A DNA stretch of 64,000 nt, taken from assembly GCA_024663395.1 (NCBI GenBank), contig JANFAH010000031.1, forward strand, positions 124,001 through 188,000, in the 5' to 3' direction. This DNA comes from Pisolithus tinctorius. Taxonomy: Eukaryota; Basidiomycota; Agaricomycetes; Boletales; Pisolithaceae. Position 1 is the stretch's first letter, and the number at the start of each line of letters is the position of its first letter. A program made the translations under genes and the position numbers. Below are positions 22,471 to 31,578 of this stretch, piece by piece. Below the pieces are notes generated by a model that was given only the letters and a program-made list of their open reading frames with translations, was not told the origin of the DNA and searched no databases.

Positions 22471-25152
22471 CTACACAATTTCAAATACCTTCACTTCGCT
22501 TTGCAGAATGCTGGCTGAGTCTATGGGCTGAGCAGTAATGAGGGTAGACGAAGCGATCCTTTTGTACTCGTATTGAAGTAATTGGGTCAACAAAAGAGCG
22601 TTAAAGGGCCTTCCCAGTGTGGAAAATAGCTGCTCTTCGGATGTGGTGTACAGCTCGGCAGGTGAACCAAGCAACTTCGGATGCCAAGGACGAACGAGCT
22701 GCAGAGCACCTGGCAATATTGTTGCATTTTCTAGCTTGCTTAGCAGTGTGATCTCGAGTGGCCTCAGACCGGAGGCCTGTATTTCGTATGTGTAGCTCGG
22801 GGCATGTGGATCTGCCGTTTTCAGCTGAATCGCAGTAACATGATGAGCTATACATGGCAGTATAAGGCGGCGGTTGAGAAATCGTGGAAGGGGCAGCTCA
22901 GTGAGTGAGCGATGCAGCTTTTGCAGTACTGTGGAGGATGGCATGGGCTGCTGACCCATCATCAACGTATGCTCTTCCGCACTAGCTTGAGATGGAGAAA
23001 ATGGTAGCGTTTGATACGAGGTGATGTGGGCAGGGAAACAGCTATGATAGGGTGATGCGTATCCGACCCAATCCAGAATTGAGATATCCCCAGATTGTGA
23101 TATGATTTCTGCTAGGAGACGGCCGAGGGCATTTTCAGCAGATTCGCCATACAGGATGGGTAGGCGGAGATTAAAGATTCCGAAAAGTGCATAGGCGATG
23201 TCTTCAGGCCGCGTAGTACGACGCAACGATGCCCATCGGAGTCTCGAGCGTACATCTTCCATACCCGGAGAAAAGTTGGTGAGGAACCGGGCCTCTATTC
23301 CGGTTGCTCTTTCCAGCTCTTCCAATACAGAGACTTCTGTTTTATGATTCGAAGATGTGAGGTTCTTGTAAAGGGACCAGTCTTGAGTGTAGAAAAGTAT
23401 ATTCTGGGAAGCCAGTAGTTCTTGAAGAGTCCACCCACGTGTGAACCATATGCTGCTCTCGAGCGAACCAGTGTTGGGAACGTCAGAAAGATAAACGATG
23501 GTCAGGGCAGACCGTCGATACCACGCGAACATTGATCCTATTGCTTCTTGGAACTCGACACTACTGTCTTTGTCTACACAGCATGTGTCGCTCCATGCCC
23601 ATAAGTAATCCCGCTCCAAAGCAACACGACAGAAGGCTTGGAGCTTTCCAAGGCCCCTGTTTGTCGGTATGCCATCTATCGGGTGGTCTTCGATGTCGCG
23701 CAATAATGGCTCGCTTTCACCCCAGTGGTGAGAAAGCATGATGTACTGAAAGTATTTTGGAATATTAGCACGAATGATTCCCATTCGCAAATCCGGGTCG
23801 CACGTTGTGCAACAAGACAGCAACTGATCATACAGTTTACTGCTCATAAAATGCGACACCTGTGCCTCCCGGTCGCACAGAACACCAGTACTTGTATGTA
23901 GCAGCCTAGTTGGCATGGTTTCGAGGGTCTCAGAGATGGTATTGTGAATGGCATGCTTGACCGTAGCACATCCTGCAAGTCTGAGAGTTGCACCATGGTA
24001 AGGATGCCCCAGTGGACAGAGCTCCAGTGCTGCACATCCGAACGCAACAGCTTCTTCCAAGTCGGCAACTACTCGCTGATTATCGTATTTCTTCAGAAGG
24101 CAGAAAGAAAAATTGTGGAGTGATGAAGACCGATCGGGATGTCCAGAGAGACATAGCTCCAATACTGCACGGTACAGCTCAACGGCCTCCTCCAAGTCGC
24201 GCATTTCAGCTTGTTTCCGGAACCTCTTCCAGAGGTCACAAGCGAGACTGCTGAGAGATATGCGGCGATCAGGATGCCCTGGGGGACGGAGCTCTAGAGC
24301 TAGACGTCCAAGTGTGACAGCTTCCTCTAAGTCGGCAGCTACTCCCAGATTGTCGTACCTATTCGAAAGAGACAGGGCAAGATTATGGAGCGATGAAGAC
24401 CGGTCAGGATGCTTGATGGGGCGTAGCTCCAATGCTGCACGGTGCAGCTCAATAGCCTCCTCCAGGTCACGCATCGCAGCATGTGTCTGAAACCTCTTCA
24501 TGAGGCTGCAAGCAAGATTACTAAGAGATGCGCCACGATCGGGATGCCCTGGGGGACAAAGCTCTAACGTTGCCTGTCCAAGTGTAACAGATTCTTCCAA
24601 GTGGGCAACTACTCCTCCATTGTCATATTTATTTGAAAGACAGAAGGCAAGACTGTGGAGCGATGAAGACCGGTCAGGATCTCCAGGGGGACGTAGAACC
24701 AATGCTGCACGGAATACCTCAATCGCTTCATCCAAGTCAGGTATTGTGGCTTGTTTCTGGAACCTGCCCATGAAGCAACAAGCAAGATTGTTAAGAGATA
24801 CACTGCGATCAGGATGCCCTGGTGGACGGAGCCCTAGCACTGCACGATCGAGTGTGATGGCTTCCTCCAAGTCGGCGACTATTTCCTCTTTCTGGAATCT
24901 GTCGTAGAGAGCCGTCACCAGGTTGGAGAGGGCGGCACCGCGGCCATTATGTCCTGGAGGACAGCGTTCCAACTTTGCTCGCTTGCGGGAAATGACGACT
25001 GTCGGATCCATTGAATGCCGTTGTGCTGAGAGGATATACAGGATAAGAAATGGTTCTGTCTTTGGGGCAGGTTCAGCAATGAGCCGCAATGAGACAGGTA
25101 TAATAGAACCACACCTTGCCCTTGGCAACGAGAAAGCAATGTGATCAAGCAA
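22471..25152 (-). CDS. TPR-HET protein (heterokaryon incompatibility-type)
   Basis: One uninterrupted frame of up to 893 aa. A more natural start is the internal Met at about residue 48 (ATG near 25011), which begins MDPTVVISRKRAK just before the first repeat. Residues about 60-400 are seven and a half tetratricopeptide-like repeats of 45 residues, each opening near GHPDRS-SLNNLA and closing near DLEEAI-L-RAALELRPP. Residues about 480-680 form a HET domain: YIMLSHHWGE, then YLWAWSDTCCVDKDSS, then RGWTLQELLA, then EDIAYALFGIF and LPILYGES. The HET domain is a TIR-like cell-death module in fungal non-self recognition. TPRs are the likely sensor or scaffold. The repeats resemble those usually in front of CHAT domains in Agaricomycetes. 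The tail continues to about residue 893 with no known domain. No frameshift. Confidence 0.85.
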   Translation of the reverse strand: MLDHIAFSLPRARCGSIIPVSLRLIAEPAPKTEPFLILYILSAQRHSMDPTVVISRKRAKLERCPPGHNGRGAALSNLVTALYDRFQKEEIVADLEEAITLDRAVLGLRPPGHPDRSVSLNNLACCFMGRFQKQATIPDLDEAIEVFRAALVLRPPGDPDRSSSLHSLAFCLSNKYDNGGVVAHLEESVTLGQATLELCPPGHPDRGASLSNLACSLMKRFQTHAAMRDLEEAIELHRAALELRPIKHPDRSSSLHNLALSLSNRYDNLGVAADLEEAVTLGRLALELRPPGHPDRRISLSSLACDLWKRFRKQAEMRDLEEAVELYRAVLELCLSGHPDRSSSLHNFSFCLLKKYDNQRVVADLEEAVAFGCAALELCPLGHPYHGATLRLAGCATVKHAIHNTISETLETMPTRLLHTSTGVLCDREAQVSHFMSSKLYDQLLSCCTTCDPDLRMGIIRANIPKYFQYIMLSHHWGESEPLLRDIEDHPIDGIPTNRGLGKLQAFCRVALERDYLWAWSDTCCVDKDSSVEFQEAIGSMFAWYRRSALTIVYLSDVPNTGSLESSIWFTRGWTLQELLASQNILFYTQDWSLYKNLTSSNHKTEVSVLEELERATGIEARFLTNFSPGMEDVRSRLRWASLRRTTRPEDIAYALFGIFNLRLPILYGESAENALGRLLAEIISQSGDISILDWVGYASPYHSCFPAHITSYQTLPFSPSQASAEEHTLMMGQQPMPSSTVLQKLHRSLTELPLPRFLNRRLILPCIAHHVTAIQLKTADPHAPSYTYEIQASGLRPLEITLLSKLENATILPGALQLVRPWHPKLLGSPAELYTTSEEQLFSTLGRPFNALLLTQLLQYEYKRIASSTLITAQPIDSASILQSEVKVFEIV

Positions 25153-25699
25153 CCTCGTGTGCCAAAATGCAGCGCAATGAAGGTTCTGCCGGAACTTAAC
25201 CGATTGATGCAGGGGTGAGGGTTGGCTGGAGAGAAGAGAGAAAATTTGCTGCTTGAGTAGGTCACGTAGATTGAAGAACTTGGGGGCAACTTACCAGTGG
25301 CCCAACGGTTGGTGGACGTCTATAAGTGAGAGTGGCCGTTGAGCGCAAAGCACAGGATTGCCGCCCATAGCTCAGCCTCACCCTGTTTGGCCAACACGTT
25401 TCTGGCATCCGTGTTGAAGGCTCCACAGCGAACATGCTGGGTTATATATACTCGTTCCGATAGGTATCCTACCTGTTGGGCATCCCAGGGAGGGGTAATA
25501 CTTGGTAATACGCCCAGCCTCGTTGTTATCATCAATGCCAACAATCATTACCGGCGACGAGCCTTGTACAGGATCACTGGGGGAACAACCAACATCACTG
25601 CACTTGTTGGGTTGTATCGTTAGATCACGGGTGATGCGAGGTCTTGGGGGGTTGAAGTTGAGAGAGCCATCCTGAGAGGGCTTTCACAAATCAAGAAAG
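25153..25699. other. Upstream region of the TPR-HET gene
   Basis: No supported gene. Short minus-strand open frames (25289 and 25544) show no domain and no clear splice link to the TPR-HET frame. A 5' exon cannot be excluded. Confidence 0.35.
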
Positions 25700-26390
25700 T
25701 ATATGCAACTACAAGTAGAGAGAAGCATCCAGATCGCTGCAAGGCATTCGTTCTCTACAGAAAAGCGTCCATATGGATACGTGACGGGGTATGGTTGTAT
25801 GTAGATAGCATGGTTTACAACCGGAATGGGTATTGGAGTATGCACACCAATAGTCTGCAAGCTGCAAACCGCGACAGTGCATAGGCCGCCCACAGTCGCA
25901 GTCGCACCCCTCTGAGATCGTCTCGTAATACCTAGCTGCCATTGCATCGAGCTTGACTCGATCGCAACGCTGTTGCATGCAATTAGCAAAGAAGCAGAGC
26001 AGAAAAAGTAGGACGACTCGCGTTTGAAACGGCACACATAACAGCCCGATTCGTGTTCACCATCACTTGTCTGTCCAACTCTGGAGTCAGCCGTGGATGT
26101 TACGGTGTCGGGCTATAGACACGTTAGAGGTCCGCGAAAAGCAAACAGAATGAAGAGCCACTTACCCGATGCAATGATGTATCAACGGTACTCTGACGGT
26201 CTCTGTGTTGACTCGAGTGTTCGCTTTCATTAGTCGCGCGGTGCTATGAAGACATTAGAGAACTACGAACAGCGAGGAAAATTTTCAACAACCTACCCGA
26301 TCTGTCTGGCTTCGCTGCCGCGCCCACCGATCTGCTTTCCAAGGTAAAACAATCAGGCGCTATATGTGTCAGTTCAAGATGTGAACAGTA
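25700..26390. repeat. Dispersed repeat R, copy 4
   Basis: Shares GGGGTATGGTTGT, ATAGCATGGTTTA, TCGCAACGCTGTTGCATGC and AGAGAACTACGAACAG with copy 1, in the same order. It is followed by the remnant of the zinc-finger gene's last exon (26400-26590) and then by a zinc-finger paralogue. Confidence 0.7.
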
Positions 26391-26598
26391 CTAATGCTAC
26401 ATTAAAGACACACCTCCTTGCATCGCGCAGCGTGTATAATTTCCTGTGAAGTCCGTGTCTTCTCTTGGGTACACTGAGGCGATTTTTGCCTCCACCGCCA
26501 AAGCTTTGACAATTTTGATATCATGCCCGCCTTTGGTGGTTTGAGCTGTGTGACTGGGGGTAAAGGGTTGGCTCCAAAATCCCAAAAGGCAGGCCCTG

Positions 26599-27346
26599 TT
26601 ACAAATAGGGGTCCGTAGTGGTGTGAGTCACGCATACATGGGGTTCTGGCTCACTACTTTCTGGATAGGAAAATTCAACCTCCCGGTCAGCATCTTCTCG
26701 CTCCGTCTCTTCCTCGTCTGGCGGCAAAATCTGTAATGCCATCCAAGGTCACAATGGGAGGACTATCATGGCGCGGATCATGCGTACCACTGATTCCGAC
26801 TCGTTTCTATCCGTATGGGCAGAATCACTGTGTCCTTCGGCGTCTTCTTGCTCCTCCGCTGACTCTCGTTGCCAGATAACCTGGTGTCATTGAAGATTAG
26901 ATAGAGAAGACTGTCGTGACCTGAATCATGCGTACCCCTGATTCTGACACTTTTCTGCCAACATCGAGAAAATCGCCATGTGCTTCTCGCTTTCTCTCTA
27001 CCTCTTCCGTCTTGCTTGTGGCTGCATGCTGCAGAGTGGACGTCTAAACCCGAAGGACAGAACATCAAAAACTAATACCCACACCCGAAGTCCGCCTGTA
27101 CCCTAAATGTCGTTCCCTGAAATGACGAAGGAGGTATTTGCGTTTGACTTCCCGCCCACAGTCATGCCACCCACAGCGAATGAGATTATTCGCAGGAATG
27201 TTCACTATCCCATGCACAAAACAAAGGTGACGGGAAACGGTATCGTACGTGATGAATTGCAAGCATTGATTGCCGTCTGGATCCGTATAGCGGCAGAAAT
27301 TTGGCGGATGACTGTGCCGTTGTGTGAATCGGAGGAAATAACACAA
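26599..27346 (-). pseudogene. Single-cassette C2H2 zinc-finger paralogue, probably inactive
   Basis: The first exon encodes finger 1 as C-x9-C-x11-H-x4-H (CRYTDPDGNQC) and finger 2 as CGWHDC with HFRERH. It is followed by recognisable counterparts of the linker exons (EEVERKREAHGDFLDVG, then an acidic exon) and an exon ILPPDEEETEREDAD that reads to a TAA at 26599-26601. The donor after the finger exon is weak (GTGGGT). The basic last exon found in the 12.5-kb gene is present downstream only as a frame-shifted remnant. It could still make a short protein, so the pseudogene call is tentative. Confidence 0.5.
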
Positions 27347-28646
27347 GTAATAAACAACACACTTGGATAGTACGCTAGCTGGGAGATGCTATGAAGTATG
27401 TCCGCACTATCCAGATATGAGTAGGTTATTACATAATTAGCTGCACCTAGCGCCCAGTGCTCACCACGCGAAAAACACCCAGGGGAAAAATTGAGTGGAG
27501 TTGTCAAGATCCACGAGCTAAAACTCTCAGGACTGCACGTACAAGTTCCACAGCATCAGATAGAGTACAAGAGTTGCTGTATTATCATGTAAATCAGACA
27601 AAAGGGAGGCTGAAATGCAGGTCCATACTCATGTGTCACCGGTAGTATGGCATCCCCAGACGAAGACATCGTTTAGCTGAAACCAGATATGAGCCTGTTA
27701 GGAATGTTCAACGATCATCTTGTGCAAACTCACAAGTGAAAGAAGCCCTGATAGTGAATAGGAAACACGAAGCGTCAGGCCGTAATGGTACGTGTGGATA
27801 AAACACGCGGGTGACCTATGTATACGAGGACTGGAGGTGAGTAGGTTGAACGACCTAGTCTGATCTGTACTTATACTTTCCCAAGTAGCACAGCAACTAC
27901 AGCATGTGGTGTGCCATGAGGCAGACCCACGAGAATCTGGACAGCCGTAATGTGTAACGGCATTTCTCTTTGGGCAGTGCTTATGGTTGAGCGCAGGTTC
28001 GACAAGTTGAATGTGAACGTCAGCTGCGAGTAACAATATGTTGGGAGTGCACAAGTTGCGGAGGACAGAAGTGAGATGCTAAAGTCTGATCAATAGTGTC
28101 ACGGCGGGCATAGCGCTCCTGTACATGTCTACAAACACAAGCATTACCATGAGTTGGAAGCTATGCCGGAAACTGTAATTTGCTTCTCATCTCTTCCTTC
28201 TTAGCTGCCCATTCCTTCGCGGCCTCTAGTTTGATGGCAGCCTTGACTTGTCGTTGCCTCTTCTTTCGTCCATTACCCCTCTTTGGACCCTTAATGATGA
28301 CAGGCTCCGCCATACGTTGTTTCCGTCGTGCAACTTGTTCGGCGCGATGTTTTTCTCGCTTTTTGTCTCGTTTGCGAAGAGTGGTAAAGGACGCTTTGAG
28401 GAGCGATCCATAGGCAGCGTGAAATTTCATTAAATCTGCGGGTTTCACCTGGAATAGTTAGCGGCGAACGGGACAGACAGATCGCCTCTATATATCACGG
28501 TCGCAATGGTGGGGGATGGACATACATGTGTGGAAAGCTGCGTTTTGTTGCCGTCTGTGACCCGCACGAGACAGAGGTATTCCTTGTTGGATTTATCCCC
28601 ATCATGCATCACTACGTCTTCTCCATCATATGTCACTGTATGCAGA
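26600..28646. repeat. Segmental duplication, left copy (partner 29045-31146)
   Basis: Both copies start at a phrase containing GTCCGTAGTGGTGTG (26608 and 29058) and run through the zinc-finger exon and spacer into SRP14. Similarity stops abruptly at TGCAGACC (28645 and 31147). SRP14 last exons in the two copies lie exactly 2501 bp apart and their proteins differ at only two of 95 residues, so the duplication is recent. Confidence 0.8.
28161..28635 (-). pseudogene. SRP14 pseudogene, copy B (5'-truncated)
   Basis: Exons 3 (28635-28526) and 4 (28448-28161) match the intact gene almost perfectly, including the intron. Exons 1 and 2 are missing because the duplication breakpoint lies just before exon 3. 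Splice acceptor and frame are preserved, so a chimeric product from a new upstream start (MAWLGLH) is imaginable. It would lack the N-terminal helix that packs against SRP9/SRP RNA. Confidence 0.85.
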
Positions 28647-29044
28647 CCGAGCCAGGCCACTTCTCGTAAAAAGGTTGGTGAGTGTAAACCCCTGATGCGA
28701 TGTCTGGCCCGCTTACATAATCACCTTAGAGCGTACCATAGTAGTAGATGGTAGTACTACATGATACACTGTGCTGTTAACTAGTACATAGAACATTTTT
28801 AATTAATGAAAAGCATGCCATTTTTCAATTCAATGATAGAAACACTTATTTTTCAGTGGTTAGGACACTGTTTTTTAGTAGGCCGAATGGGCACTTCAGC
28901 GTCACATAGAAACGCTGAAGTTCAACGACTGACACTGATTTTCAGCTGCTCTGACACTCATTAAAAGTGATTTGGACACTTGATTTTAGTGATTTTACTT
29001 TTTATAGTGAAAGGCAAGCCCTGGCCTGAAGACCTGCGATGCAC
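28647..29044. other. AT-rich unique spacer with a hairpin
   Basis: It lies between the two copies of the 2-kb duplication and has no match elsewhere in the window. Long A/T runs are mixed with repeated GACACT words and TTTTCAG/TTTTAG motifs. A perfect inverted repeat CTTCAGCGT (28894-28902) / ACGCTGAAG (28912-28920) with a 9-nt loop is present. No coding potential. Confidence 0.55.
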
Positions 29045-29755
29045 CGAAAGTTACAAATAGGGTCCGTAGTGGTGTGGGTCACGCATACATGGGGTTCTGG
29101 TTCTCTACTTCTGGATAGAAAAAATCAACCTGCTGGTCAGCATCTTCTCGCCCTGCTCTTCCTCGTCTGGCGGCAAAATCTATAATGCCATCCAATGTCA
29201 CAATGGGAGGACTACCACTGATTCCGACTCGCTTCTTTCCATGTGGGTAGAATCACTATGTCCCCCAGCGTCTTCTTTTTCCTCCACTGACTCTCGTTTC
29301 CAGATAACCTGGTATCATTGAAAATTGAAAAGAGTTGAAAAGAGAAGACTGTCGTGAACTGAATCATTCGTACCCCTGATTCTAATACCTTTCTGCCAAT
29401 ATCAAGAAATTCGCTGTCGGCTTCTCGCGTCCTCTCTACATGCTATAACAGAGTGGATATCTAAAACACGAAGGACAGAGTGTCAAAAGCTAATGCTTAC
29501 AGGTGAAACCCGGGAATGCTCTAAGTGGCGTTCCCTGATATGTCGAATAAAATTTTGTCGAGCGACTTCACATTCGCAGTCTTTCCATTCACAGCGAAAG
29601 ACAGCAGACCGAGAAAGGTCCTTGATTCTATGCACAGAACGGAAGTGTTCAGGAGTAGTCGCGCAGTTGATTGATTGCAAGCATTGATTGCCATCTGATC
29701 CCGTATAGAGGCAAAGAGAGTACGGACAATTGGCAAAGTGGTTGCTGTATGTCAT
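29045..29755 (-). pseudogene. C2H2 zinc-finger paralogue remnant, copy 5
   Basis: The finger exon is intact in frame (finger 1 CLYTGSDGNQC to HFRSVH; finger 2 CEWKDC with HIRERH). The next exon is shortened and its donor has changed to TTCACG, and the third exon is interrupted. The order of landmarks to its left equals that in the 26.6-27.3 kb copy. Part of the segmental duplication. Confidence 0.55.
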
Positions 29756-30363
29756 GTAAACCGGGGGAAAGAGCGCATGTAACAGATGGCATACATCGTC
29801 GGTACAATACCGTAGTGTTCAGGTGTTGGGCCATGCTAGGAAGTAGGCAGTGACAGACACTATCTAGATATCAGCAGGTTGCTGGTTAGATATGCTTATG
29901 CGTGCTCACCACGAGTGAGGAACACCCAGATGGGAAAATTGATGTGTTGAGAAGATCTATGAACTAAAGTCTAAAACTCTCGTGATTGCACGTACAGATG
30001 CCACAGCATCGGATAACCGATAGCTTCTCCTGCATTATCATAAACCAGACGAAGTGGTATATGAAATGAAAAATGACACACGGATTTGATCCCATGTGGT
30101 GCTGAGGTGATTCTGACAAGTCATCCCGGGAGAAAGGCATCGTTTAGCTACTACCAAAGATGAGCCTGATAGGAGTGCTCGATGATCGCCCTGTGTAAAC
30201 TCACAAGGTTTTGAAAGATATCTGGAGAGGAAACAGGAAACACGGAGCGTCGGGCCGTAATGGTACGTGTGGATGAGACAAGCGGGTGACCTATGTATAC
30301 GAGGACTGGAGGTGAGTAGGTTGAACGACCTAGTCTGATCTATACTTATACTTCCCAAGTAGC

Positions 30364-30404
30364 ACAGCAGCTACAGCAACTACAGCAACTACAGCAACTA
30401 CAGC
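30364..30404. repeat. 9-bp tandem repeat CTACAGCAA, about four copies
   Basis: The partner segment at about 27888-27905 has only one or two units, so this array grew after the segmental duplication. Confidence 0.85.
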
Positions 30405-30661
30405 ATGTGGTTTGCCATGAGGTAGACCCACGAGAATCCGGACAGCCGTAATGTGTAACGGCATTTCTCTTCGGGCAGTGCTTGTGATTGGTCGCGGGTC
30501 CGACGGGTTGAATGTGAACGTCGGCTGCGAGTAACAATATGTTGGGAGTGCACAAGTTGCGGAGGGCAGAAGTGAGACGCTAAAGTCTGATCAATAGTGT
30601 CACGACGGGCATAGCGCTCCTGTACATGTCTACAAACACAAGCATTACCATGAGTTGGAAG

Positions 30662-31352
30662 CTATGCCGGAAACTGTAATTTGCTTCTCGTCTCTTCCTT
30701 CTTAGCTGCCCGTTCCTTCGCGGCCTCTAGTTTGATGGCAGCCTTGACTTGTCGTTGCCTCTTCTTTCGTCCATTACCCCTCTTTGGACCCTTAATGATG
30801 ACAGGCTCCGCCATACGTTGTTTCCGTCGCGCAACTTGTTCGGCGCGATGTTTTTCTCGCTTTTTGTCTCGTTTGCGAAGAGTGGTAAAGGACGCTTTGA
30901 GGAGCGATCCATAGGCAGCGTGAAATTTCATTAAATCTGCGGGTTTCACCTGGAATAGTTGGCCGCGAACGGGACAGACCGATCGCCTCTATATATCACG
31001 ATCGCAATGGTGGGGGATGGACATACATGTGTGGAAAACTGCGTTTTGTTGCCGTCTGTGACCCGCACGAGACAGAGGTATTCCTTGTTGGATTTATCCC
31101 CATCATGCATCACTACGTCTTCTCCATCATATGTCACTGTATGCAGACCACGCGAACGCATCAGAATGCATGATCACGGTGGTGAACAGGACTCGAATAC
31201 TCACGTCGCTTATGGGTGAGCCATACAGTCCCCTTGTCCTTGGTCGCCTCAAATAGCTCTTCAAGCCGCTTTATGAACTATCGGAATCGTTGATGGTTGG
31301 AAGAGTAAGTAATTGCGGATATGCTCACAGTGTTGTTGTCGACGAGGTGCAT
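30662..31352 (-). CDS. SRP14: Signal recognition particle 14 kDa subunit
   Basis: SRP14 binds the Alu domain of SRP RNA and slows elongation while ribosomes are brought to the ER. Exons on the minus strand: 31352-31329, 31277-31205, 31136-31027 and 30949-30662, giving 164 aa with all introns GT-AG. Sequence signs: N-terminus MHLVDNNT; FIKRLEELFEATKDKG; WLTHKR joined to LTYDGEDVVMHD; CLVRVTDGNKTQFSTH; then KFHAAYGSLLKASFTTLRK and a lysine/arginine-rich tail (GPKRGNGRKKRQRQ) typical of fungal SRP14. Length and domain order fit the family. It is transcribed away from MET1 across a 226-bp gap. It is the only complete copy of three in the window. Confidence 0.93.
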
Positions 31353-31578
31353 CAGACGGCTTGCAGCGGAGCGAGCAGCCAAGACAGATGATTTGCTGAC
31401 TAAGCGCTTAGTAGCATTGCTCATGATGACGCTGCAAATGTCCTATCTGCTTGACGTGGAGATATTCAATGATAATGGCGCCGCAGGGGCGAGTCCAAGA
31501 TAACGAACGGCCAAGCCTATCTTTCTGCCATAAAACCTGACCTCTTTTTCTTGCTGATAGTCAAACGACTCTGTCGAG
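31353..31578. promoter_or_regulatory. Bidirectional promoter region SRP14-MET1
   Basis: The 226 bp between the two divergent start codons must hold both promoters. No TATA box was obvious. A short pyrimidine-rich stretch precedes the MET1 start. A reduced version of the same spacer lies between the two pseudogenes at 16281-16411. Confidence 0.6.

Larger units (their letters stand above)
29045..31146. repeat. Segmental duplication, right copy (partner 26600-28646)
   Basis: This is the copy that retains the complete SRP14. Relative to its partner it has an expanded short tandem repeat (30364-30404) and retains several small differences in the spacer. The duplicated stretch ends inside intron 2 of SRP14. 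Confidence 0.8.
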
